Shown here piece after piece: positions 44,767 to 57,500 of a stretch of 64,000 nt of DNA. The notes beneath the pieces are model-generated. The model saw only the letters and a list, made by a program, of their open reading frames with translations. It was not told where the DNA came from and made no database searches. The translations under genes and the position numbers were made by a program. The stretch is from Eudorina sp. 2006-703-Eu-15 (taxonomy: Eukaryota > Chlorophyta > Chlorophyceae > Chlamydomonadales > Volvocaceae), in assembly GCA_003117195.1 (NCBI GenBank), contig BDSI01000031.1:905501-969500 (forward strand). The letters are read 5' to 3'. Within the stretch, counting starts at the first letter, position 1. Each line of letters opens with the position of its first letter.

Positions 44767-47700
44767 GTCTCCCCTAGGCACTTATTACGTCAGTAGAGCA
44801 GTCATGCGGCCTGACAGCTGTCACGCCGTTTGGGTGTCATCGTCATTTTACTGCGCAGCGAGCAGCAGTTACCTAATTCGGATTTATGTTGGTTAGTTTG
44901 TGGCATTAGCCCACCGTTTTGTCGCGAGTGAGGTGTTCCGTCGCGATGCGTTATGGCGCGCGTTGTAACCGCCGCCCAGTCGGTAGCCGGCCCGTAGGTG
45001 TGAGGAATCGAGCGGGAAAGAGTGATCGTTCGATTCGTGAGTTGGGATCAGGTAGCAACCGTGAATTGCTTTGCGTTGTTTATTCCGTTGCGTATATCTT
45101 TGCGTCTTATTTGCGTGTGTATTGGAGCGCCGCGTTGCGGTAAGACTCCAGTCGGCCTTACGAACTTGAGAGGCGTTCGAACCCACGAGGTCGTACGTCT
45201 GCGTTTGCGCTTATTAGCCAAAAGCGTGCTGGAAAGCATCGCTTTTCGGCTATGTCTGGATGATTGTAAGCGTCCTCTGAGCTAGACTAAAGGCCCTGTG
45301 CATTTCGGTCGCACAAGTATTTTGCTCCTGATCACATCACCACTCACATTGGCATCTTTTACCGGCAGCTCAGCGCGTGGGAACTCGCGATCCTCACGCT
45401 CTGTTGTAACAGCCGGCGCGGTGAGAAGGGGACTTACAGCTTTCTGCTTTGCAGCGCTGTGCGAGCGCACGTGGTGTGCCTTCGCAACAGCTCTTCATCG
45501 TCGGAGCTTGTAATCGTCCGTTCCCACCTCCATCCCCTTTTAACACCGCATCCCGGGAAAGCATGCGCGAAGAAGAAAAGACTCCTCAGCGCATGCGCGC
45601 ACGTTGGCTGTTCCATTCAAACAAGTCTGCATCAACACAAGATCAGAAATAACATGCCATCGTGGAGGCAGCAGAAACGCTGTTGTAGGTTCGCGACACC
45701 GGAGGCAAGGCCGAAGGTAGGATCAGCTGGCTGGTCCGTTGCAGAAGCGACGCCGCGCAGCTGTCCATAACGCTGATGTAAGCACTGCGCGTGCAAATGA
45801 TGACAATGGAACAAGGGCTCGGTCCAGGAGATGAATGATGTGATGAACGACCTTACATGTCTCTTCCGCTAGGCCAGGTCCATAACCTAACGAAAGGGGC
45901 CTACTAGTTGCTCATCGGCTATTGCCGAAGAGCAAATCGATACAAAGCACCAAGGCAAAGCCTCGACCTAAATCACAAGACAAACAAGTACGACACTCTA
46001 CCATCAGAGATGGTCACGAAACCAAAGGAAACGGACAACCGAATCACACAACAACTCACAATAACCGCAAATAACCGAATTGGAGCAGTAAACTGACGGG
46101 TGCAGTCAATCGGCGTGACACGGCTGGCTGCCTTTGGCGGAACAGGGGCCTGCAGGCTTCTGCATTATCTCTTTCGAGGCCCAAATGACTACCTGCTGCC
46201 ACTGGGCGGCGGTAACCGTAGTTGGGCTGTTTAGGTGTTACTTGGGCTTGGGGGTAATCTCCTCTGCCGTCTAGGTGCGCTATCAACGAAAAACACCGCC
46301 CACAGCAGTTGGCTGTGTCAGCAACCCGGCCCCTGCTGCTTGAGGTGGCTGTGCACGACTCCAAGCAAGCTGACAGGCAAGTCAACGGGCCGGTCGCTGC
46401 CTCACCGATGCGAGAATTAGTGCGGCGCCGCGGGATGAGGTCACTCCTGGTGATCACGAACCTGCTCGCGAATCCCCGCCCCGGGCTGTATTTCTGTGGC
46501 TTCGGCCAAGGGCATCGCGTCGGGCGCGCGTCCCAACATCGCCCCGACCCCGGCCGCGTGATTGCATCCCATCCAGCCATCGGGAAACTCCTGCATGCAT
46601 GCATGCTTGAGCCCACAGCCCCGCCCGCAGATTCCTGATATTGCTCTGTGCCTCGACTTTGGGTCCTTGACTAAGTTAGCAGCTTTGTACCGCCCCTACT
46701 TCGTCGCTCTAACCTTCCGCCCCCAGCCGCCGTGCGGCGCCCCCCCCCCCCAAAAGCCCAGGTCCTGCGCTTCGGTCTCTTGCTTGCCTTCGTTCTGTTT
46801 GATTAAGCGGTATCATGCTGATCCTCCATACATGCATGTGCTGTATTCTCTTTTATGTAGGCCCGATATGTTTTGGAAGTCGCACTAACGTACAGCCATA
46901 AGCCAAGACACATCATAACCTACTGACAATCACAGCAAATCTCAAAAGTCCTGATGAGCAGATCACAACCGCCATCCGCTCTTCGCACAAACGTAGTAGA
47001 AAACCTCCAACCACATGTAACCACCTCTAATCAACTGGCTCCGCCTTCGTTGAGCCTCAGAACAATAAGCGTAATCTGCGACAATTATCTTTCAATAAAA
47101 ATTACAACTGTCGCACGCGCTGGTCGTGTGGTCATACGGTACTGCTGTCGAGTTATGTGCCCGTCCTAGCTTGCTGTTTAGGCGCTCGATTCGTGGTACT
47201 GCTAGAGCTTCCGGGTAGCTTGGGACCATTATAAGACTAATCATGTATGCATGCTTGTTTTTGTTCATCGGCTGGGGTTCATAGGGACAAGCTACCTGGC
47301 AGTGGTCGGAACTCTGTATGTTCTCTGTTCGCAGCCCGTATCCATCGGCTTGCTGATTCTCTGTCTTTGTCACATCCAAATTGGATTGAAGGACTCCATC
47401 GCATCATTCACCGCAAGGGCGGGTCCGCACATGGATGGGGCAAATGCACCCGAACACACATTTCACAGACTGGGTTCCGTTGAGCCGTAACGGGTAGCTA
47501 GTTCTGCAAAAAGCGCGGTTGTAGGGGAAAACTATCCTCCTGGCCCAACTAACGGCACCCTGACAAATACGCACCAACAGAGTTACAGGGCCCCACCAGT
47601 GGAGTTCCTGCATGTGGTTCCGTCCCCTCGTGGAACTCGGTAGGGGCCATTCCAACCTATTTTCAGGGCGTCGGGGGGAGTCCTGCATTGTGCAGGGCCT

Positions 47701-49518
47701 GTTGCTGAGGACTGAGGCCCGGGCGCCCCGTCCCCTATTTGCTGCGGGTTCACCTACCCGCGGCCCAGATCGGTGACCTGGCCTACCCTCCACTGCTGTA
47801 GGGGGCCCGGCATTCCACTAGCCCCGTTTTGAGGGGCTACGGTGTTCGTTGGGTGAGGGTGCCCCACTAGCGGTCGCTGGGCACTGTCACGAGCCAGGTC
47901 CAGATCTCGAGAGGGTGCGGCGCTAGGGGTGTGGTAGCTGTGGGTCCCCGAGGGTCCCCAAAGGTTCCGGAGGGTCTCCGAGGGTTCCCGAAGGTCCCCA
48001 AGCCTCCCGAAGGCCGCCAAGGGTCTGGAAATTCCCCGAAAGTGATGGGTTACCTGTGTCCCCCGTGCTTGGCTTTATCCATTTCTGGGGATCCAGCAGG
48101 ACCCAGCCCGATACTGTGCCTATCACTTTGGTAGTGTTGCCCCGCTGTGCGTCTCTGCTTGCGTAGGTGGCTGTCTGGGTGGGGTTATGGCCCTCCGCAT
48201 ATTTGTTCGCGGTTGAGGTGTGGGGGTACCTTGCCGCCTGGTCGGTGGGGCCCGCCCTGTAACGTTCATTCATTCATTGTTTCATTTATATGCAATACAA
48301 CCGTTACAAGGTGGACCCGAGGTGTTCCAACGGGCTCAGGTAGCTCGTAGGCGCCTCAATCCCAAGGACTACGCACCCATCATCACCCGGGGGGGGCTTT
48401 ATGTAGCCATACCAGCCATCACACCAGGTCACCAGCGCGCCAGGATTGCCTCCTCTGGAAACCGCGCCAGACTCGCCGAATCACGTGGCGGGGAGGGAGC
48501 CGGGATTCGATCTGCGAATCTACGGACAGAGATAATGCACGGGATCTGCCGCTCCAACCTTAGACGTAGTGTGTTGTCACACAGTAAACACCGCGAAAGA
48601 AGCATTAGAGGGTTACAAAGCCTGTCAGTGATGTTTGTCGCATGTTGCACCGAAAGCAATCTATCTCTCGGGGACCAGCGTCGGCGCGTATCTGTTGGGG
48701 TCATAACCTAAACAACGGCCAACTGCCAAAACAATAATATCAAGGGACGGGTCCAGCTTGTAACGGTTACAGACAAGGGACGCATGCCCCAATAATGTGC
48801 GAAACCAGAGCCTTGCTAACTCCTGCCAGAAGCCGTGCACATATAACCTGCCGAGGGTCCCTATCTAGGACGGGCCCAGCATGCTGGAGGACGCAAGCGG
48901 CTGCCACGCAAACACGTTGCCATCCTGCCTTCCCCCGTGTTCGATTGTTTGCTGGTCCAGTAAATAGCCCGGTCAATTGAGACCCGCCCCGCCCGCCGGT
49001 GTGCATCTTATTCTTTGTTCCAACAACAACCAGTCCGGCGGGACTTCAACAACGCAAACAACAGAAAGCAATCGTGCCTGCCAACCTGCCCATTAGCCGG
49101 AATCGCGGCCAACCCAACCTGCGGACCAGCAACTCATCCCCCAACCTGCGTCGTACGTCTTTCAACTTGTCTAATGAATCCAATTTCGATCGTCAAGAGC
49201 CACTCCTGGATTAATGAGCACCGTCTCTGGCGCCCGCCGTACGGCAGCCACGACATGTTGTACGTCGTGTGCCTCACTCGCTCCGCCGCAACGGCAACAG
49301 CAACTTTCCCCCATCCCGAGCACAAGCGCTCACTCTCGCGACACAGACTTCGTCTAGCACAGGCTTTCCGAGGCGCCATGATTCACGGTCACAGGTCATA
49401 CACAGGTGGCGTGCGCGAGCGGCCACACATGCGTGCCTCGCCGTCCGGGAGGTCAGGATCACGTGCTACGAACTGAATACAGGGAGCGGGTAGCGGGTCG
49501 CGAGTGGCGGGATAATGA
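44767..49518. other. Intergenic repeat-rich DNA
   Basis: I recognise no gene in this 4.7-kb stretch between the outer retrotransposon and the 3' end of callose synthase copy 2. The first part may contain the outer element's 3' LTR, but no second copy was found upstream. It includes a degenerate G-rich repeat at 47,938-48,045 and two short copies of an AACCGTTACAAG motif (48,299 and 48,757). The 3' untranslated region of callose synthase copy 2 must lie at the right end. Confidence 0.45.
47938..48045. repeat. Degenerate G-rich tandem repeat
   Basis: Many imperfect copies of a unit of about 10-12 bp close to CCGAGGGTCCCC / CCGAAGGTCCCC. One frame gives repeated GTLGDP-like peptides, which are a by-product of the repeat. 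Confidence 0.75.
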
Positions 49519-51553
49519 TCATTTGCCCCTGGACGACAGGCCTCGAGTCAACGGCGCCCAAGGTGAATGTGATGCTGGCTGCGAGCCGTCCTGCGCGTTC
49601 GACGCGGGGGCTGATGAGGCCGACACTGATGCCGCTAGGGAGGCGTAGCTGCCCGGACTCACCGCCGCCGTTGGGGCCCGTGGTGGCGGTGCCAGCATCA
49701 GCGCTGGACCAGCACCGCTGCTCGAAGCCCGGCCCCCGCCGGTCCCACCGCTGCCGCTGTTGCGGCCGCCGGCGGCGGCGCTCTTCGCTGGGCTGATGAT
49801 CAGGCCCCCGCCATGACCGCTGTCACTGACGCGGCCTGGGGTGATGCCCACAGCTGCTTTTGGGGTGCCGGTCACGCCCATGCTCAGTTGGCGCTGCGGG
49901 GTACGCGACCGCGCCGTCGTCGCAGCGACCACTGAGGTCCAAGGTGGTGATGGTGACGTCGCAGATGTTGCTGCTGCAGATGCAAGTGTGGGTCTCTGAG
50001 GCAGAGGGCTCTTGCGCCTTGGGCTGGGTGCGCGGCCCCGGAGCCCCGAATGTGGAGCAGCTGGGGCGATCGCCCACCGGCCCGGCGATGCCGACGTAGC
50101 GACAGCCGTTGCGTCTGCTGCGTCTGCTGCAGCCGGTGTGCCATTCGGTACGGATGTCCGTGGTGCCGAAGACGCAGGGACGGCAGCGGCGGGCCGCGGC
50201 AGCGCAACGCGGCCTTGGTGCTGCTGGTGCGCGCTCTGCCGCGGGTACGCTGCCGGCGGAAGCGGGTATGCCGCCGGAGGTAAGAGCACGGGGGCCTGTC
50301 CTGCGGCGCGGCGGGATGAGGCCACGGAGGCCACCTCCTCGGCCACACCATGCCAGTCCTCCGCCGGCGGTAACCGGTTCCGCGCGTACCTGGACAACCT
50401 GCCGGCGACAGCAGCAGATGACGAAGAGCCTTGTGGTGCGTTGCCTGATGAAATCGGCGCCGCTGCCGTCGCCGCGCTGGCGGCGCGTGAAAGCTGTGGA
50501 CTGGACGCTGACGCGCCTGACGTCGCAGCGGCCGCCATGGCACCTCTACTGTTGGTGCCGCCGCTGCTGCTGGCATCCGCTCCGTTGCTGCCACCCAGCG
50601 CCTCCGACCCGATGGCGGGCTTTGGGGCTGTCGGGTTGCAGCTGCTGCCCCACGAGGTGACTCTAGATGGTTGCCCTGGCGGCGAGGCCGTTGTCAAGGC
50701 GCCGCCGCCGCTGCTTGTACGGAAGCTGCTGCCGCCAGCCAGCGTGAATGGGGCCGGGACCGACGAAAGGGGCGCGACAGCGACGCCGCTCCGCTGCTGC
50801 CCGCCGCGCTCCAGGGATGCCTGGGACGGCCTCACTGCCGTCACCTCCTGGCTTGACCAGACATGCGTGGCGCGGTTGACGGGGCCCGCAGCTTGCACAG
50901 TGAATGGCGAGCTGTCGACGCCGCACGCCACAGGAGGAACGGCATCAGTGGCGGCGGCAGCAGTAGCCAGGTGCGAACAGGAGCAGCCATTGGTGAAGGA
51001 TAAGGAGGGCGTCGCGCCGCCATCCGAACGGAACTGAGGGCTCACCCAGCCGTGCACCGTCGAGGGAGGCCGCGAGCCGCTGACCAGGGCCCCACCGGCG
51101 CCTCCCGCCGTTGCTCGCCACCCGCCGCCGCCGCCACTGGCGCCCATGCCGCAAGGAGTCGGCGGGACGCCGCTCAGCATGGGCGTTCCTCGCCGCCGCA
51201 GCGCGGCGGCGGAGAGACATCCAGCACCGCCGCCGGCACCGCCACCACCGCCGCCAGCGGTGACGTCATCCTCTCCGCCGTACGGCCGCGCAGCCTGGCT
51301 GTGGATGTAGCGGTCATTGAACTGCACCAGAGTCTGAACCTTGTCGACCATGATGAGGCCAATCTCGCCGATAAAGCAGATGACAATCAGTACGGCAGCC
51401 AGTGCCGTACCCAGTACGGCATCTGTGTGGCGGTAGGCCGTGTTGGCGAGTGAGCGCGCCAACATGCCCTTGGGCATCCAGACCACGAGCACTGTGACCA
51501 CGAGCGACGCGACCGAGTAGTTCGCGTATAGCGCGATGAGGAGCCCAGAGAAC
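49519..51553 (-). CDS. Callose synthase copy 2, last exon with long disordered tail
   Basis: Terminal exon of 678 codons including the stop. It starts with the conserved membrane segments (LIALYANYSVASLVVTVLVV, VLGTALAAVLIVICFIGEIG) and VQTLVQFNDRYIHSQAAR. About 550 residues of Ala/Ser/Gly/Pro-rich low-complexity sequence follow, with no recognised domain. Copy 1 has only about 190 residues here. A plus-strand open frame of 341 codons lies antisense to this tail and is a by-product of the codon bias. Confidence 0.8.
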
Positions 51554-54500
51554 CTGCACCGATACCACATAAAGCACATGTCCATGTTACCGCATGTATG
51601 GAGCGATACGTGTGTGACTCCATCACACACGAAAAGTTGAAGATCCTTAATCATCAAAAAGTCATATCGAAAATACCCATCTGTCACACGTAGGATGACG
51701 GTCGCATGACTTTCTGGTTCGTGCCATTCACAACGGCTTGGGACGGTCGCACCTGCAACCCGACGAAACCTTCACATTTCTGGAAGCTCAGACCCGATGC
51801 CCTCACACAAACACCACATACATGCCCTCGACCCCCTACATGTCCAGCTGCCCCTCGGGCTCGCGCACTCGCCCCCATCCCTGGCGGTCCCCACCTGAGG
51901 CCCCTCTTGTTCATAAAGAGACACACGACCGCCAGGGCCGCCAACGCCGCCATCGCTACCACTTGAACCACGCCCTTGGCCCACCGCCAGCGAACCTCCA
52001 GGCCAGAGGTCAGGTAGGTCTTGCGGCTGGCGGCCAGGGCCCCCATCAGCAGCCACGCAGCCGCGCTTCCGCCCAGCACCCACACCAGGTCGGGCATGAA
52101 GGGCGCGTCAAAGCGGGCGCCTGTTACCGCCGTGATGGCGGACAGAGAGCAGATGGCGGCGCGGGGTACGACGATGGCTAGCGTGCTCCAGAAGCGGTAC
52201 CTGGGCACCTGGGCCCCAGCGTCGTCGCGCAGGGCGGAGAGCTGCGAGGCGTTCCACTCGGGCCAGCTCTCCGCCACACCGCGCGCGGCGCTGCCCGCGA
52301 CCCAGGCCCTAAACTCCCGGGTGTCACGCAGCACCTGCACATGTTGGGAACGACAGGGAGCAAGGCCAAGCGCAGTCGCCTCGATTGCATTCCCCCCAAG
52401 ACAGCGGTGGTGCACCACATCATGCAGGCTCGTCTGGGTCTGTGCTTCCACACAGGTACCGACCGCACGCACGTACGTACCGGCTGCAGTCTGAAGAAGA
52501 AGGGCGTGAACCAGAAGGGCCCTGCCAGCAGCGCCGCAGCCACCAGGATCGGGCTCCACATCGCCGCGGCGGGGATGGGCATGGTGTTGCCGCCGTTGTT
52601 GCCCACCACCAGGATCAGGATCACCATCAGAAGGATGTCGGCGCCCAAGTACAGGTGGGAGCGACCGTAGTTGCAGTACACCTGCGCTCCATCCAAAAGG
52701 TGCAAAAAACGAGAGCGATTCAGATCGGACCTTGCCCTTCGGCCACCCCTACCTACGCTCTACTTCCTGGGGATGCACGAGTGTGCTCTGCGCCTCTTCC
52801 GTCCCGCAGGCAACCCACGCCTACACCCCATGTTGGTGATGACCCATGGGTAGCACCTGTGTGAACGTCCGGCGCCGCAGGCTGAAGCCCCGGCCCGTCG
52901 CCACGTAGCTGGCACCGCCGAACAGCACCGCACGGCCAAGGTGGAAGGCGCTGGTCACGGACCTGGAGCAAGGCGGAGCGGAAGGTATGCGGCAGCGTGA
53001 CACTTGGGATTCGCCCTTTCGTGTGACGTGTGACGTGTGATGCCGTGTGATGGGTCGCCGTGTTGCATGGGCGAACTCGTCGACCTCTAGGTGGGCCTCT
53101 AGGTGGTGGTCAGTGCGGTCTGACAGTCTGTTCGACACCTGAGGAGATTTCCATTGGCCCTTGAACTGACATCGATCGCCGCTGGACAACCCGTCAATCT
53201 CTCCCGCGCGCTGCTTCCCACCCCACCTACCTGACAATGTGGAACAGCAGCCCGCCAGCAATGAACTGGCGCGCCAACGTGGCCGCCGCGACCGCCATGC
53301 CCGACTCCAGCCAGAGGTTGAACAGGAAGCCCAGCAGCGGCATAGTGCCCAGCTGCAGAATCTGAACGGCGCCGATCGCGCTCGAGACACTGCAAGCACA
53401 TTCATGGAAGGACATCGCATGTAGCAGAAAGGCAAAATGACGACATGAGCACTGTCAGGCCGGTGAAACCACGCAATGCGTTGTGAGAGTCACGCGAATT
53501 TGTGCATTGTGGGGACGTTGTCTGGTTGTGTTAGTGTGTGGGTGCCTGCACATTGGACAACACCACAGGACCTTGCTGTTTCAGGAACTCTCAGCGCCCT
53601 CCAACCCTCACCTGCTGCCCGTCTTCCCCACGCCTCCCAGCAGCAGCAGCAGCTGCACCCAGATGCCCAGCTGGATGGTGACCACCGTGAGCCAGGTGTT
53701 GATGAAGTGACCAGGCACGGTCAGGTACAGCGACATGGCGCGGAAGAAGTCCGTGTTGCTGCCCAGGAACCGCAGGTCGCGACTCATCAGCTGCTCGGCG
53801 CAGCCCTTGGAGATCTGGGATCAAGACAAACGGAGGAGCACCAGGGGAGGTCGCTTTATTTCATTTGGGGCGACGTCCGAGGAATGCCGACTGACTTTAC
53901 ACGGCTCATTGCAAAACATGGAAATTGGCGAAGTCCCAGCGCAGCATGCTGGTCACGCTAGCTCACCTTGCCCTCGAAGCCCAGGATGGAGTCGAGGCCC
54001 ATGTCGCGGCCCTTGCCCACACTGATGTACGACACGTACTTGGACAGGCCGCCCCGCTTGAGCGCGTTGTAGCCGCCAAACACGTCCTGGGATATGTGAA
54101 TTTAATGCACCCATAGGGAGTATACGCGGCTCTTAGGGTTAGGGGTTGGTAGGTAACGAGTGCAGTGGACAATTCAAATGGCACTTAAACAAAACACAGA
54201 GACGGCTTCAAGAGGATGATAGAAAAGGCGGCGACTGTCACAGATGGCCCGCGGGGATTAATGTGACATTGATAATAACAATAATCATACCAAGTTCGAG
54301 CAGGCCAGCACGCAAGCTCGAAACACTGACAAGAAGTAATTAGTTTCACGCCCGTTACCCACCTCCGACACGTGCTGTACGGCATTCGCCTTGCTGACTC
54401 CTCCGCGGGTCATTGCAAAGAGGCGGTTCCACAGATCTGGGTGACCGTAATGCGCGCGGACGGCACCTGGCAGGTGGGGGTTTCGACGTTCGAGTGAGGA

Positions 54501-57500
54501 GGGCAGCGGACGAGATGGGTGCGGGGGCCCGAAGGTGATGCACCAGGCATCAGGATAGCCGCCTAGCGGCCGAAAAGATGTGGCTCGCAATGAATCGTTT
54601 TCCCATCCAGGGACCCCAGCGTCACAAAAATAGTTTGAGCAGAACCCTGTAAAGGCAAGACACCACATGCGTTGTACTTACTGGGGTACGACATGACGCG
54701 TTGGATTTGGGTCCTGCAGGCAGGAAACATCAAGGCGGGCAGACGTGCATGCTCAGCAGCCATCAGCGGATGCTTGCTTCTGAGGATGCAAAGACGAATC
54801 GATGCAAGAATGGCCGGCACTGGCGAGCAGCAGCGCAGCCGTTAGTTGCCGCACCACATCAGTGGCGAGGAGCTACTCACGAGAAAACGGACGCTGCCGA
54901 GTGAAATGATCAAACAGCAGCCCGCATGTCGTCACTGCATCTAATAAATCGCACGACCCTGCCGTAAGGCCCGCTTTTCAAAGTTCTTCACGCCTATACA
55001 GGTAGGCACACGCCATGCCATGCCAGATGCCACCCATGCCATTCTTACAACGAACAGCACCGCGCCCTGCCATGTAATGTAACCGTTACAAGGCCCTGCC
55101 ATGCCAGATGCCGCGCACCCACCCGAATGTCCGCTCCGTGGCCGCCGCCAGGTCCGCCAGCAGCCCGCATCTGTACGAGAAGATCCACTCCGGGTACCCC
55201 AACACGGCCACCTGCTGGCTCTCCCGGCCGGGACCTAGGGGCTCGAACTCGAGAGTGGCGTTGCGAAGCTTGAAGGCCTGCCGGCATACACGCACGCACG
55301 CACGCCATACATATCGTTTCATACGCTTCATCGCCGTTAACGCTTATATCTGGTATACATCCATCCTGCCATTGTTGCACCCACGCACCTGCGCGAGCGA
55401 GTTGTCCTGGTTCATGTCGATGGTCTGCAGCAGCACCCCCGGGCAGTACGGCACCGCGCTGTTCTGGTTCTCCGGCTTGCCCTCGCCCAGGATGACACCC
55501 ACGCCCGAGGCGGTGCGGTCGTAGTAGTTGACGGGCAGCTGAAGCCTGGGGGGGGGGGCGCATATACCGCAGGTGGGCAACATACACACCCCAGGACAGC
55601 GTGTCTGTCGAGCGGTTGCCGTGTTTGCGTGTTTTCAATCTTGTCCCTGGAAGATGGCACCCGTGGAGTGGATGTGGGAGCGGTGAAGCATCTTTACTCG
55701 AGGCTGGCCTGGTGTGAGGCGTCCGCAGCTGGAGATGAATCCACCTGGACCCCCATCTGACCCCCGTCTGATCCCTACCTGAACAGTACCTCCAGTTCGG
55801 CCGCCTTCAGGTGCTTCAACAGGAACCGCCGCTTCCACAGCCGCAGCACGGCGCCCCTGTCCGCGCCGCCATCCTCATCGCCGTCGTCGTCATCCGCCGG
55901 ATCGCCATCGCTGTCCATCTCCTCAGAGTCCTCCCCCTCGTCTCCAACCGCGCTCACCGCGTCCGCCCAGCTGCCTGGTGGCGTCACGGATGGCCGCGGC
56001 TTCACTGTCGTAGTCACCGTGTTCGACGCCGCCGTGTCTGGAGAGGTGACGACACCACCCCCGCCTTCGTGCCCTGTGCCGTACATGGTCGTGGTTGCGG
56101 GTGAAGAGGCTGATGTCGGCGATGCAAAGTCGGCTGTGAAGCCCGGCGCGTCTTGAGCTGCCTTTAGCGGCGCAGCCGCAGCGGCACGCTTCGCGGCCCG
56201 GGCCGTACGGCGGGCCTCCACCTCTTGCTCCAGGGACACCGCCCGGACGAGCATACTGGCCTGGTGTACGACACGGTAGGCGAAGTCCGGCGCCTTGAAG
56301 AGTGTGATGGGGTCCCCGTCCTGTGAGAAGTGAGTGAAGGGGCACGCGAAGTCTTTTGTGCCCGAAGGGTGGCACGGCGTTCCAACAACGGCGCCACGCT
56401 CGTCTCGGCTACGCCCAGTCAGCAACCTCCCTTCACCGGGCCCTCCAGACCGGTCCTCCAGGCCCATTCGGCCTCGAGGCTCCTCAACCTACACACCTGC
56501 TCCAGATACGCCACCCTCATGGAGCTGTACCGGGTCGCCAGCAAAGCGATGCCGTGCGCCCGCCACCTGTCCGATAAGGTCTTGGACCCCGCCATCTTGG
56601 AGAAGACCTGGCTCGACACCACCAGGCTGTACTTGCGCTCCAACAGGGGCCCCAGCCCGGGGATCACGTCCACCAGCTGAGCCACCAGCTCCTCCACACA
56701 CAGACTCTCATCCTGGGGAGCGAGAGGGTTGGCAGGGGCGTCGGAAGGACAGGCGGTGGTGGGATGGCCTAAAGGGCTGTCGGCAGGGCGAATGCAACGA
56801 TTGCGGCATTTACCCGTTCTGGGATCTGCCACAATGCCAACTCGTTACTCGTTTGTAAAAATGACTGTGGTCATCACAGCAAGGGGTCACGGTACCTTGA
56901 GGATGCCCTGGACCATCATCTTCTGCACGCCGCTCAGCTTCAGCCTGCCTTCCTGTCTAGCCCCAGTATCTGACTGAGGCCTCAAAGGAGATGTTGGCAG
57001 GCGCTGGCTTCGGCTACCCGCGCCAACAGCGGAGCTGCCGTCCATCAAGGCGTCGTGTACGGCCTGCAGCGCCAGTGCCGTACGGTACATGCACATGCCA
57101 TCGACTGTACGGGCCAACACCTGGCCGCGGCAGGAAGCCCAGAGCAGCAGTTGCGCTCGGTGATCGTACAATCTACCGTACGGTAGGAAGTCCTCCTGCA
57201 GGCGGAATGAATGCAACATGTACGGAACATATCTTGGTCAACTGTACGAGCACTGTGCTACCATGCGATGGCGTGGTCATTGAACATACAGTAAAGCTTG
57301 CATGAAGTCCAATCATAAGGGGCGTTCGGGGCAAGGTTTCGCCCGACGGCGTACCAGGGCATACGGCGGGCCGTCCTTAGCGAGAGGGACGAGCGTACGG
57401 CACCGCTCCAGCAGGTTTCGGAACTCCTCCGGAAACTCCGAAACCAGATACTGCAGCAGCTCGCTGGGAGAGCCCGCGTCGCTGCGAGGTATGAAGAGCG

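Noticed and set aside
44767..45600. 3' LTR of the outer retrotransposon
   Set aside because: A purine tract precedes 44,767, but I could not find a second copy of the following sequence upstream of 33,670, so no LTR pair is claimed.
46056..46616. Minus-strand open frame of 186 codons
   Set aside because: No recognisable domain, no supporting neighbouring exons, and it lies in repeat-rich intergenic DNA.
48440..48530. Possible tRNA or SINE (GGGATTCGATC)
   Set aside because: Only a weak T-arm-like string; no cloverleaf could be drawn.
50012..51037. Plus-strand open frame of 341 codons
   Set aside because: It is antisense to the low-complexity tail of callose synthase copy 2 and reflects GC-rich codon use; no domain is present.
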